33,764 nt of DNA from Natronomonas aquatica (GTDB taxonomy: Archaea; Halobacteriota; Halobacteria; Halobacteriales; Haloarculaceae). The stretch is from the NCBI RefSeq assembly GCF_024449025.1, contig NZ_JAHLKM010000026.1, forward strand, positions 1-33,764, written 5' to 3'. Below are positions 16,433 to 24,092 of this stretch, piece after piece; the first letter of the stretch is position 1, and the number at the start of each line of letters is the position of its first letter. The translations under genes were made by a program, and so were the position numbers. The notes below the pieces were generated by a model that saw only the letters and a list, made by a program, of their open reading frames with translations, had not been told where the DNA came from and made no database searches.

Positions 16433-18234
16433 TGGTTACCGAAACGATCCCGCCGTTCGTCCCCGTCCTGTTCGCGGCGATCGTCGCCGCGGTCGCCCCC
16501 CGGAAGGTCGGCCACGGGATCGGTTTCCTCGCGACCGCCGCCGTCGCCGTTGGCTCGCTTCTCGTCCCTGCGGGGACCTACCTCACGCCGCGGCTGTTCG
16601 GCTTCGAGACGGTGCTGTATCAGGTCGACGACTTCTCGCGGATGATGGGGATCATCTTCGGGCTCATCGGCGCCGCGGCGGTGCTGTACGCCTACTCCAG
16701 CGAGGCCGACGGTACGCAGACGGCGGCGGCGCTGGGGTACGTCGGTACCAGCCTCGGAGCCGTCTTCGCGGGCGACTGGCTGACGCTCGTGTTCTTCTGG
16801 GAGCTGATGGCGGTCACCAGCACCCTGCTCGTCTGGCACTACGGCGGCCGGGCGGTCCGGACCGGCTTCCGGTACGCGCTGGCCCACGGGATCGGCGGCA
16901 GTCTCGTCCTCGCGGCGGTGATCTGGCAGTACGCGGCGACCGGCTCGTTCCTCTTTTCGGCGGCTGCCGGCGTCGTCGGCCCGATCGCGCCCGCGCTGAT
17001 GGCGATCGGGATCGGCGTCAACGTCGGCTTTATCGGCCTGCACACGTGGCTGCCCGACACGTATCCGAGCCCCCACATCGCCGCCAGCGTCTTCCTCTGT
17101 GTGTACACCACGAAGACCGGCGTCTACGCGATGTTCCGGGCGTTCCCCGACGGGCACCTCTGGATCGCCTATATGGGCGGGGCGATGGCGGTCTTCGGCG
17201 CCTCGATGGCGCTGTTGCAGGAGGACATGCGGCGGCTGCTGTCGTATCACATCATCTCGCAGGTCGGATACATGGTCGCCGGCGTCGGCATCGGGACGAC
17301 GCTCGCGACCGCCGGGGCCTTCGGCCACGTCTTCAACCACATCCTGTACAAGGCGCTTCTGTTCATGTCCGTCGGCGTCGTCATCTACCGGACCGGGATC
17401 GAGGACATCACCGAACTCGGCGGGCTCTGGCGGGTGATGCCGCTTACGTTCGTCTCGTATCTGTTCGGTGCCGCGGCGATCTCGGGCGTGCCGGGCTTCA
17501 ACGGCTTCGTCAGCAAGGGCATCATCATCGCCGAGGCCCACAAGAGCGTCAAAAACGTCGTCATCGGGCCGGAGTCCGTCCCGCTCGGCGGCGAGGATCT
17601 GCTGTGGTGGCTGCTCATCGTCGGCGGCGTCGGGACCTTCATGTCGTTTATCAAACTCGGCTACTACGTCTTCTTCCACGGCTCGGCGAGTATCGACCCC
17701 GAAGACGCACGGATCGGCCAGTCGGTGCCGATGCTCTCGGTCGGCGCGCTCTGTCTGGTCTTCGGTCTGCTGCCCGGCGTGCTCTTCGAGGTGCTGCCGA
17801 ACACCGCGGAGATCGCAGAGAAGTACACCACCTACACCGTGCCGCACGTCATCGAGGGCGTCGCGCTGGGTACCGCCGGTTTCATCGGCTTTTTCGCCCT
17901 GAAAGGCCCGCTCTCGCGGGCGACGTGGATCCCGGACGTGGATCGGGTCATCAACCCTACCGTCTTCTACGGCGGGCGGGTCCTCGTCCGTGCGGTCACC
18001 GAATCGTGGGCCGCGGTCGACCGGGCGGTCGTCGCCGTCGCGTCGTCGTCGCTGCGCGTCGGCGCGAACCCGCAGCGATACGCCTTCGAGGGTGCGAGAC
18101 GGCTCCCCGGCGTCGCGGTCGAGCGTGCCGACGGCGACGGCGACGGGGAAATCGATCTCCGGACGTCGACCGGGACCGGCGTCCTCCTCGTCGTCCTCTC
18201 GCTTGCGACCGTACTCGCCGTCCTGTTGCTGTGA
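16432..18234 (+). CDS. Third NuoL/M-like Mrp antiporter subunit
   Basis: A 600-residue antiporter-like membrane protein. Motifs include WLTLVFFWELMAVTSTLLVW (about residues 114-133), HTWLPDTYPSPHIAASVFLC (about 204) with KTGVYAMFRAF following, MRRLLSYHIISQVGYMVAG (about 266) and KALLFMSVGVVIY. The C-terminal ~100 residues form a more hydrophilic extension (WIPDVDRVINPTVFYGGRVL) like that of MrpA/NuoL-type D subunits, ending in one membrane span. It is the last gene of the operon. With the two preceding D-type subunits, the complex has three potential ion-translocating modules. Confidence 0.9.
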   Translation: MVTETIPPFVPVLFAAIVAAVAPRKVGHGIGFLATAAVAVGSLLVPAGTYLTPRLFGFETVLYQVDDFSRMMGIIFGLIGAAAVLYAYSSEADGTQTAAALGYVGTSLGAVFAGDWLTLVFFWELMAVTSTLLVWHYGGRAVRTGFRYALAHGIGGSLVLAAVIWQYAATGSFLFSAAAGVVGPIAPALMAIGIGVNVGFIGLHTWLPDTYPSPHIAASVFLCVYTTKTGVYAMFRAFPDGHLWIAYMGGAMAVFGASMALLQEDMRRLLSYHIISQVGYMVAGVGIGTTLATAGAFGHVFNHILYKALLFMSVGVVIYRTGIEDITELGGLWRVMPLTFVSYLFGAAAISGVPGFNGFVSKGIIIAEAHKSVKNVVIGPESVPLGGEDLLWWLLIVGGVGTFMSFIKLGYYVFFHGSASIDPEDARIGQSVPMLSVGALCLVFGLLPGVLFEVLPNTAEIAEKYTTYTVPHVIEGVALGTAGFIGFFALKGPLSRATWIPDVDRVINPTVFYGGRVLVRAVTESWAAVDRAVVAVASSSLRVGANPQRYAFEGARRLPGVAVERADGDGDGEIDLRTSTGTGVLLVVLSLATVLAVLLL

Positions 18235-18315
18235 TCGGGCCGCGGTATCGTTCCCGGTTTCCACCCGTCGGGTTCGGGCGTCCGGCTTCAAGTCCCCCGC
18301 GCCCGTTCGTCCGGT

Positions 18316-18810
18316 ATGGCTATCGAGGAAACCGTCGGCGACTCGCTCCGCGAACGCGGCGAGTTCGTCGCGGCGGCCGAGTCCTGTACCGGCGGCCTGA
18401 TCGGATCGCTCCTGACCGACGTGCCGGGATCGAGCGACTACTTCGATCGGTCGATCGTCACCTACAGCTACGACGCCAAGATGGAACACCTCGGCGTTCC
18501 CCGGGAGGTCCTCGACGACGTCGGTGCCGTCAGCGAACCCGTCGCCGAGGGGATGGCCCGGGGTGTCCGGGACCGGGCGGGCGTCGCCTGGGGCGTCGCG
18601 ACCACCGGCATCGCGGGGCCGACCGGCGGCACCGAAGAAAAGCCCGTCGGCACCGTCTACATCGGGGTGGCCCACGCCGCGCCGTGGGGAACCGGCGACT
18701 CTTGGTGTCGCGTCGAACGGTACGTCTTCGAGGGATCTCGCCGCGAGATCAAACGGAAAATCGCCGAACGGGCGCTGAAAGACCTACGGAACGCGGTCGA
18801 GTCTGTCTGA
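18316..18810 (+). CDS. CinA C-terminal-domain protein (nicotinamide-nucleotide amidase type)
   Basis: A 164-residue stand-alone CinA-C domain. The family deamidates nicotinamide mononucleotide for pyridine-nucleotide recycling. Motifs are AAAESCTGGLIGSLLTDVPG (AESCTGG, about residue 24), VTYSYDAKMEHLGV (about 50-63) and TGIAGPTGGTEEKPVGTVYI (about 97-116). The length matches single-domain PncC proteins; the N-terminal MoCF domain of full CinA is absent. A weak TATA-like cttcaag lies about 25 nt before the ATG, consistent with its own leaderless promoter after the Mrp operon. Confidence 0.88.
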   Translation: MAIEETVGDSLRERGEFVAAAESCTGGLIGSLLTDVPGSSDYFDRSIVTYSYDAKMEHLGVPREVLDDVGAVSEPVAEGMARGVRDRAGVAWGVATTGIAGPTGGTEEKPVGTVYIGVAHAAPWGTGDSWCRVERYVFEGSRREIKRKIAERALKDLRNAVESV

Positions 18811-18840
18811 GAAACGGGCGCACGAAACGTGAGCGAACAG

Positions 18841-18847
18841 CCTTTTA
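18841..18847 (+). promoter_or_regulatory. TATA-like box of the YdjM-like gene
   Basis: The heptamer cctttta lies 23-29 nt upstream of the ATG at 18870, the spacing expected for a leaderless haloarchaeal transcript. Confidence 0.5.
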
Positions 18848-18869
18848 GGGGGGCGGTCCTCGCCCCCGT

Positions 18870-19358
18870 ATGAACAAGGAGGGCCACGTCCTCAACGCGG
18901 CGCTTTTGGGTATCGGGCTCGGTTTCGTACTCGAGCCGTCGGGGACGGCCGCGACGCTCCGGACGGTCGTCGCCGTGACGATCCCCGTCACCCTCGGGGC
19001 GCTGTTTCCCGACGTCGACACCGCGTTCGGCAAACACCGCAAGACACTGCATAACCTCCCGGTTTTGGGCGTTTTCGTCGCGTTCCCGCTCGTTTTCGGG
19101 AACCTCAGCTACGTCTGGATCGGCGTGTTCACCCACTACGTGCTCGATTACCTCGGAAGCCGGCGGGGAATCGCGCTGTTTTACCCGCTCTCGGGCCGGG
19201 AGTACGGTTTCCCTTCGGGGGTGACGACATCCAGCCGGTTCGCGAACGTCGTCACGGTCCTCGTCACCGCCGTCGAACTCGCCGCCGCCGTCGCTATCGT
19301 CCACGTCCTCCCGGAGTACGTCGATACCTCGGCGTGGACCGCGATACTCCCCGTTTAA
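18870..19358 (+). CDS. YdjM/DUF457-like membrane-bound metal-dependent hydrolase
   Basis: A 162-residue membrane protein with about four spans. The N-terminal MNKEGHVLNAALLGIGLGFV, the FPDVDTAFGKHRKTLHNLPVL motif (Asp, Asp and two His, about residues 46-66) and HYVLDYLGSRRG (about 89-100) match the DUF457/YdjM family. That family is described as membrane-bound metal-dependent hydrolases on the basis of these polar residues. The substrate is unknown. Its TAA overlaps the stop of the convergent PHP-family gene by four bases. Confidence 0.78.
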   Translation: MNKEGHVLNAALLGIGLGFVLEPSGTAATLRTVVAVTIPVTLGALFPDVDTAFGKHRKTLHNLPVLGVFVAFPLVFGNLSYVWIGVFTHYVLDYLGSRRGIALFYPLSGREYGFPSGVTTSSRFANVVTVLVTAVELAAAVAIVHVLPEYVDTSAWTAILPV

Positions 19359-20110
19359 TACACTTTTACGCCGTCGAACCGACCCTCGTAGGCGATGTGG
19401 TCCGGATGGGTCGGTTCGGTACCCGAGAGGAACAGCCGATCGATCTTCCCCCAGCTATTCTCGTAGAACAGGTGGGCGAACTCCGCCGCACACCGGAGCC
19501 GGTGGTCGGGGCCGCTCCGGCGGTACACGCCGCGAGGTACTCCCTCCCGCAGTGCCTCGACGATCCCCTCGGCCGTCCCGAAGTCCCGACCGAACGCCGT
19601 CCAGATCTCCCCGACGCTTCCGGGAAGATGTGCATACGAGGACCCGAACGGGGGGAGATCGAACTCCCGGGCTAACTCGCGTGACCGCTCGCCGTGCGGC
19701 TCGAGGTACTTCGTGTTGCACACCTCGATCCCGTGGATCCGGTCGCCGTGGGCGCGGAGGTCGTGTGCCTCGAGGCTGACGGTCGCAAACTCCGGATGCG
19801 GCGCGAGGACGACCGCGTTCTGGCGATCGAACTCCGCTATCGCCCCCTCGAGCGTGATGAAGTCCGGCACCGGCTCGGAGAGCCCGACCGCGAGGACATG
19901 CTTTCGGTTCCGCCAGTCGCCGGTGAACACCTCACGCCCGGGGACGACGAGGAGTTCCGGGTCGCTGAACCGTTCCGCCCGCGATCGGATCTCCGGGAGC
20001 CGGCGGAAATGCGGCGCGTAGACGACGGCGTCGATCTCCCGTTCTTTCGCCCGTTCGACGACCCGGTCGTTGAGGACCTTCACGTGTGCGTCGAGACGGA
20101 ACCGGTCCAT
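19355..20110 (-). CDS. PHP-family phosphoesterase-like protein, divergent metal site
   Basis: A 251-residue protein with a PHP-fold layout: an N-terminal DAHVKV in place of the usual DxHxH, YAPHF (about residue 32), PGREVFTGDW (about 57), LAPHPEF (about 103) and GSSYAHLPGS (about 163) in place of GSDAH. Several metal ligands are kept (His, Glu, His), but the second His of the first motif is Lys. The activity may therefore be altered or use fewer metals. The family has phosphoesterase members (for example histidinol phosphatase and polymerase exonuclease domains); no substrate can be given here. The start is ATG 20110. The gene is divergent from the zinc-finger gene. Confidence 0.7.
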   Translation of the reverse strand: MDRFRLDAHVKVLNDRVVERAKEREIDAVVYAPHFRRLPEIRSRAERFSDPELLVVPGREVFTGDWRNRKHVLAVGLSEPVPDFITLEGAIAEFDRQNAVVLAPHPEFATVSLEAHDLRAHGDRIHGIEVCNTKYLEPHGERSRELAREFDLPPFGSSYAHLPGSVGEIWTAFGRDFGTAEGIVEALREGVPRGVYRRSGPDHRLRCAAEFAHLFYENSWGKIDRLFLSGTEPTHPDHIAYEGRFDGVKVY

Positions 20111-20163
20111 ACGCCCGATACCGGCCGCCGGGTGGTTATCCGTTCCGATTCGGCGGGAAGGAT

Positions 20164-20171
20164 TTTATATA
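20164..20171 (+). promoter_or_regulatory. TATA box of the small zinc-finger gene
   Basis: The sequence tttatata is preceded by a purine-rich aagga (BRE-like) and lies 21-28 nt before the ATG at 20192. It is the clearest archaeal promoter in the housekeeping part of the window and implies a leaderless transcript. Confidence 0.7.
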
Positions 20172-20191
20172 CGGATCCCCATCGAGGGGAT

Positions 20192-20509
20192 ATGTGGGAA
20201 TGCGCCATCGGTGACTGCGGATACGCGACCGAGGACGCCGAGGAGCTGTTGGTCCATCAGGTCACGGGGCACGAACGACACCGGTGTGCGGTCTGTGGGA
20301 CGACCGTCCCCGACGGCTACTTCGCGATCAGACACGCCTTCTCCGAGCACTCCCGCGCCGAGTACCTGCGGAACTACGAGGCCGACACCGACGACATCAG
20401 ACACCGCGAGACGGTCCGGCGGGAACTGGAGGCCGAGGCCGACGTCGAGGCGGTCGTCCGACAGCTCGGCGGCGACAGCCGGGAAACCGAAGCGACGACG
20501 CGGGCCTGA
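20192..20509 (+). CDS. Small protein with two C2H2-like zinc fingers
   Basis: A 105-residue protein. Finger 1 is CAIGDCGY...HQVTGH (Cys4, Cys9, His22, His27 roughly) and finger 2 is CAVCGTTVPDGYFAIRHAFSEH (about residues 32-53). An acidic, helical C-terminus follows with no domain. Small C2H2-type proteins are numerous in haloarchaea and are thought to bind nucleic acid or partner proteins. No target is known for this one. The ATG 20192 start is fixed by the TATA box 21-28 nt upstream and by the first finger beginning at codon 4. Confidence 0.75.
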   Translation: MWECAIGDCGYATEDAEELLVHQVTGHERHRCAVCGTTVPDGYFAIRHAFSEHSRAEYLRNYEADTDDIRHRETVRRELEAEADVEAVVRQLGGDSRETEATTRA

Positions 20510-20629
20510 CGCTTTCCGGCGTCGAGGACGCGGATCCCTGTGGCTCCCACCCTCTGTTGTCCCTTCCTCTCTTCTCCGCCGTACCGGTGAGACGGTCGGA
20601 TCCCTTCGGGATGCGGTCTAGTGAACTAC

Positions 20630-20635
20630 AAAAAA
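20630..20635 (-). terminator. T6 tract after spt5
   Basis: On the minus strand, 39 nt after the spt5 stop, the GC-rich cgtcgtccgcg runs into TTTTTT. U-rich tracts are the usual archaeal termination signal. A small hairpin (atccc ttc gggat) sits just beyond it. Confidence 0.45.
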
Positions 20636-20673
20636 CGCGGACGACGCGTTCGTTCCCCTCGCGGTCGTCGGGC

Positions 20674-21114
20674 CTATCGCTCCTCGGAGTCGAGGACGCG
20701 GATCTGATCCCCGCGGACGGTGACCGGGATCGGGACGGTCGCCTCGTATAGCTCGACTGTGACCTGGTCTTTCCCCTCGTCGATGCGCTGGACCTGTGCC
20801 TTCTCGCCCTTGAACGGCCCCGCGATCAACTCGACGATGTCGCCCTCCGCGATGCCCTCGACGTCCGGTTTCGGGCTGAGGAAGTGTTCGATCTCGCTGA
20901 ACGGCGAGGGGCGATCGGAGACGAGACTCCGCGCGTGAGGGATGTCCTCCAGCGCCCGGTCGATCGCCGCGGTCCCGTCGGCCTCGACCATGACGTAGCT
21001 CGTGAGCGAGTCCGGCGCGAGGGCGGCGTGTATCTCCGGCTCCTCGCGGGTGATGAGCATGTCGGCGACGGTCCGCTCTTGGCTCGCGGTCGTCTTGACG
21101 GCGTAGATCGACAT
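20674..21114 (-). CDS. spt5: Transcription elongation factor Spt5 (NusG homologue)
   Basis: A 146-residue archaeal Spt5. An N-terminal NGN domain (MSIYAVKTTASQERTVADML, to about residue 85) binds RNA polymerase, with Spt4 as partner. The KOW domain follows (AEGDIVELIAGPFKGEKAQV, about 95-115). It raises processivity and couples transcription to translation. The start is ATG 21114, whose A is also the last base of the secE stop (TGATG), so the two genes are translationally coupled. The open frame reaching to 21225 is read-through into secE and is not used. Confidence 0.95.
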   Translation of the reverse strand: MSIYAVKTTASQERTVADMLITREEPEIHAALAPDSLTSYVMVEADGTAAIDRALEDIPHARSLVSDRPSPFSEIEHFLSPKPDVEGIAEGDIVELIAGPFKGEKAQVQRIDEGKDQVTVELYEATVPIPVTVRGDQIRVLDSEER

Positions 21115-21287
21115 CAGGGACCTCCCGGGATGAACGTCATGATCGCGAAGATGACGAACCCGATGAAGCCGACGAGCAGGATACCGAGCCCCGCGATCGC
21201 CGCGACTTTCGAGAACTCGTCCCACGTCGGCGTACTCGCGAGCTTCAGCACGCGGATGTACGACGTGAGATCGGTCGGCGTATTCAT
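21114..21287 (-). CDS. secE: Protein translocase subunit SecE (Sec61 gamma)
   Basis: A 57-residue single-span protein beginning MNTPTDLTSYVRVLKLASTP and containing the amphipathic segment with the conserved TPTWDEFSKVA. The membrane helix is AGLGILLVGFIGFVIFAIMT, and the end is FIPGGP. Length and architecture are those of archaeal SecE, the clamp subunit of the SecYEG channel. It is translated from ATG 21287. A minus-strand AT-rich ggtaaaaaacc (about 21309-21319) lies about 25 nt upstream as a likely promoter, and the stop overlaps the spt5 start. The pairing secE-spt5 is conserved in archaea. Confidence 0.95.
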   Translation of the reverse strand: MNTPTDLTSYIRVLKLASTPTWDEFSKVAAIAGLGILLVGFIGFVIFAIMTFIPGGP

Positions 21288-21352
21288 ACGCTACCGTTCC
21301 GCCTCAGGGGTTTTTTACCTGTTGATCCGGCCGGCAGCCGTCCGGACTCCCG

Positions 21353-22504
21353 TTACTCGACGTAATCGATGTCGTCGCCCGTGATCGACCGCTCCTGTTC
21401 GGCCTCGTTTTTGCCGTATATCTGCGGGCTCTCGACGCCGGTGACGACGATCATCGTCTCCATCTTGCCGTCGAACTCGGGGTCGACCGAGGCGCCCCAG
21501 ATGATGCGTGCGTCGGGGTCGATCCGGTCGTAGATCTCCTCGACGACGCCCTCGGCTTCCTCCATCGACATGTCCGGGCCGCCGATGACGTTGACCAGCG
21601 CGCTCTGTGCGCCGTCGAACTCGACGTCGAGAAGCGGCGAGCGCAGCGCCGACCGGATCGAATCCTGGGCTTTGTTCTCGGAGTCGGATTCGCCCAGCCC
21701 GATCATGGCGACGCCGCCGTTCTCCATGATCGTCTTGACGTCCGCGAAGTCGACGTTGACCAGCCCGGGCTTGGTGATCAGTTCGGTCATCCCCTTGACC
21801 GACCGCATGAGGATCCGGTCGCAGATCTTGAACGCGTCCTGCATCGGCATGTTCGGCGCGTAATCCAAGAGTCGGTCGTTCGGGATCACGATAACGGTGT
21901 CTGCGACCGCCCGGAGCCGCTCGAGGCCGGCGTCGGCGTTGGCACGGCGCAGCTTCCCCTCGGAGGTAAAGGGGATCGTGACGATCGCGATCGTGAGCGC
22001 CCCCTGATCCTGGGCGGCCTGGGCGACGACGGGGGCCGAGCCGGTTCCGGTCCCACCGCCGAGCCCGGCGGTGACGAACACCATATCGGAGTCGTCGATC
22101 GACGTGTTGATCGCCTCGAGGTTCTCCTGGGCGGCCTCCTCGCCGATCTTCGGGACGGAGCCGGCGCCGCGGCCGCCGGTCCGCTGTCGACCGATGAGGA
22201 TCTTCTCGTCCGCTTCGACCTCCTCGTCGAGGTGCTGGGCGTCGGTGTTGGCCGCGACCAGCTTCGCGCCGTGGATTCCGGTCCGTGACATCCGGGTGAC
22301 GGTGTTACCACCGGCCCCGCCACAGCCGACGACCGTGATCTTCGTCTCGAGGTCCTCGACGACGCTGGACAGCTCCTCGTCGGTCATCAATCCCGATCCC
22401 TTCACCTCGGTGTCGGACGTGTCGGCGCTCTTGACGGACGCCGACTCCTCGGCCGGTGTCTCCTCTTCGGCCTCGTCGATAGCGTCCTCGATAATCGAGT
22501 CCAT
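21353..22504 (-). CDS. ftsZ: Cell-division GTPase FtsZ (FtsZ1 type)
   Basis: A 383-residue tubulin-family GTPase. A ~45-residue acidic N-terminal tail precedes the nucleotide-binding [13 protein letters not shown] (about residues 52-64). The tubulin signature [13 protein letters not shown] (about 142-154) and the T7 loop [14 protein letters not shown] (about 245) follow, so it should be an active polymer-forming GTPase. The short acidic C-terminus ([10 protein letters not shown]) and the position next to secE-spt5 fit the haloarchaeal FtsZ1 paralogue, which organises the division ring. The start is ATG 22504 ([11 protein letters not shown]). A TTTATC box on the minus strand (about 22528-22533) lies 24-29 nt upstream, which excludes the longer frame. 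Confidence 0.95.
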   Translation of the reverse strand: MDSIIEDAIDEAEEETPAEESASVKSADTSDTEVKGSGLMTDEELSSVVEDLETKITVVGCGGAGGNTVTRMSRTGIHGAKLVAANTDAQHLDEEVEADEKILIGRQRTGGRGAGSVPKIGEEAAQENLEAINTSIDDSDMVFVTAGLGGGTGTGSAPVVAQAAQDQGALTIAIVTIPFTSEGKLRRANADAGLERLRAVADTVIVIPNDRLLDYAPNMPMQDAFKICDRILMRSVKGMTELITKPGLVNVDFADVKTIMENGGVAMIGLGESDSENKAQDSIRSALRSPLLDVEFDGAQSALVNVIGGPDMSMEEAEGVVEEIYDRIDPDARIIWGASVDPEFDGKMETMIVVTGVESPQIYGKNEAEQERSITGDDIDYVE

Positions 22505-22527
22505 TAGTGGCTGTTGTCGCGCACGCT

Positions 22528-22533
22528 GATAAA
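22528..22533 (-). promoter_or_regulatory. TATA-like box of ftsZ
   Basis: The minus strand reads gatactttatcagcg upstream of ftsZ. The tttatc core ends 24 nt before ATG 22504, so a leaderless or near-leaderless transcript is likely. Confidence 0.5.
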
Positions 22534-22629
22534 GTATCTTTCCCCAGCGTCTGACGGGTGTCGCACTCACGCCCCGCTGACAGGGCGATCCAGCCCGAAT
22601 AAACCGAATAGAACGATATCAAATACGTC

Positions 22630-23955
22630 TCAGACCGGGAACCGTCGCTCGCGCGCGCTCCGGACCTCGTCCGGTTCGATCCGCTCGCCGTCGACCTCGA
22701 TCGGTTCGCCGGAGGCGAGCCGGCCGAAATCGGGGCCCGATTCGACGCCGGCCGCCTCGGCCAGTTCCGGGTCGAACGCCTCGCGCCGGGCGATGACCGC
22801 ATCCGTCTGCCGTTCGACGGTGTCGTATTTCGATTCCAGCACCGACGCCAGCCCCTCGACGATCGACCGATACGCCGCCGATCCCTCGAGTGCGACCTCT
22901 CTTGCGACCCGCGATCCGTTGTCGGTCGTCCCGTAGGCGACCGCTGTCGCCGAGACGGTAGCGAGGACGGCTTCCCGGTCGATTCCGTTCGCCTCCTCGA
23001 GCAACGCCTCCGGGAGCGTTTCGACGGCGACGTTCCCGTCGTATCCCTCGGCCGCGGTGCCGAACCGGAGCCCCTCCCCGATCGGACACAGCGCCCGCTC
23101 TGTGCGTTCGACCAACTCGAGGGGGACGCCGGTCGTCTCCCGGAGGAACGTCTCGGAGACCGTCTCGAAACCGAGTTCGTCGATGACCGACGCCACGCCC
23201 GGATACGCGCCCTCGAGCAGCGCGAACTCCGTCCCGCTGGCCTGGAAGGCCTTCGCGATGAGAGCCTTCGAATCCCGCGGGTCGCCCATCGCCTCGAGCC
23301 CCCAGTCGGCGGCGATGTGGCCGACCCCCCAGTCCGTTTCGGCGAGTACGCGGTCGAACTTCGGGGCGTAGTGGCCGCCCCCGAACCCCACGACTGTCCG
23401 CTGGGTGTGGGCGGCGACGCCCCGGAGTTCGAGGATAGCCCGTGCGACGGCTTCGGCTCCGTCGTCGTCTCGCCACTGCGGTTCGCCGCTGCCCAGTTCG
23501 ACGAAAAGCGACGGACACCCGACCGTCGAGGGGCCGTGGTGGGTACACTCGATGCCGGTCTCGTATCCCGACGGTGCGTGCGTTTCCAGCGCTCCCCTGA
23601 GGACCGACAGCGCGTTCGGCGCGGCGCGGGCGAGCGAGCCCGCTCTGCCGCCGTGTTCGGCCGGCCCGAAGTTCCCGGTCGCGTGGGCAGTGAGCAACGG
23701 CCCCGTCTCCCCGGCGTGTCTGGAGGCGAAAACGAGCAGGTCGGGCTCCTCGAACGCCGCCGCCGCGCCGTCGAGATGCAGATGGAGGTCCTCGAACGTC
23801 CGGAGTTCGATCCCCTCGGTCCGGTAGTAGGTTCCGCCGCCCTCGGCGTCGGCCCGGCGTTCGTCCTCGTGTTCGGTCCATTCGGCTGTCCCGAGGAGGT
23901 GGTTCCCGATCCGTTCCGATGCCTCGTCCGCACGAGAGACGACGACTGCGAGCAT
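22630..23955 (-). CDS. dtdA: D-aminoacyl-tRNA deacylase, archaeal type
   Basis: A 441-residue protein of the archaeal DtdA (DTD2/GEK1) family, which hydrolyses D-aminoacyl-tRNA and so keeps D-amino acids out of proteins. Family motifs are seen in order: MLAVVVSRADEASERIGNHL at the start, DLLVFASRHAGETGPLLTAH (about residues 68-87), TGIECTHHGPSTVGCPSLFVE (about 132-152, written here in two parts: TGIECTHHGP, STVGCPSLFVE) and VVGFGGGHYAPKFDRV (about 185-200). Archaeal DtdA is usually about 280 residues. Here a ~170-residue C-terminal extension ends with GERIEPDEVRSARERRFPV, as in other haloarchaeal versions. The start is ATG 23955; the longer frame has no homology. Confidence 0.92.
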   Translation of the reverse strand: MLAVVVSRADEASERIGNHLLGTAEWTEHEDERRADAEGGGTYYRTEGIELRTFEDLHLHLDGAAAAFEEPDLLVFASRHAGETGPLLTAHATGNFGPAEHGGRAGSLARAAPNALSVLRGALETHAPSGYETGIECTHHGPSTVGCPSLFVELGSGEPQWRDDDGAEAVARAILELRGVAAHTQRTVVGFGGGHYAPKFDRVLAETDWGVGHIAADWGLEAMGDPRDSKALIAKAFQASGTEFALLEGAYPGVASVIDELGFETVSETFLRETTGVPLELVERTERALCPIGEGLRFGTAAEGYDGNVAVETLPEALLEEANGIDREAVLATVSATAVAYGTTDNGSRVAREVALEGSAAYRSIVEGLASVLESKYDTVERQTDAVIARREAFDPELAEAAGVESGPDFGRLASGEPIEVDGERIEPDEVRSARERRFPV

Positions 23956-24092
23956 ACCCTCTCTGGGGGACGGGCGAACAAAGGCGATGCGCAATCGGGC
24001 CGATCTCGCTGCCGGTACGCCGGGGACTGCGCCCTACGGCGGCGTTGCGCCGCGTATCGGCCTCCTCGGTTTTTCACACCCGAACGTCCCGG

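Noticed and set aside
16237-18675. Minus-strand open frame of 812 codons opposite the Mrp D-type genes
   Set aside because: Shadow frame: Arg/Asp-rich, no domains, and overlaps clear membrane proteins.
22305-24077. Minus-strand 590-codon frame spanning dtdA and the ftsZ start
   Set aside because: Arg/Ser-rich low-complexity translation typical of a wrong frame in GC-rich DNA; crosses two real genes.
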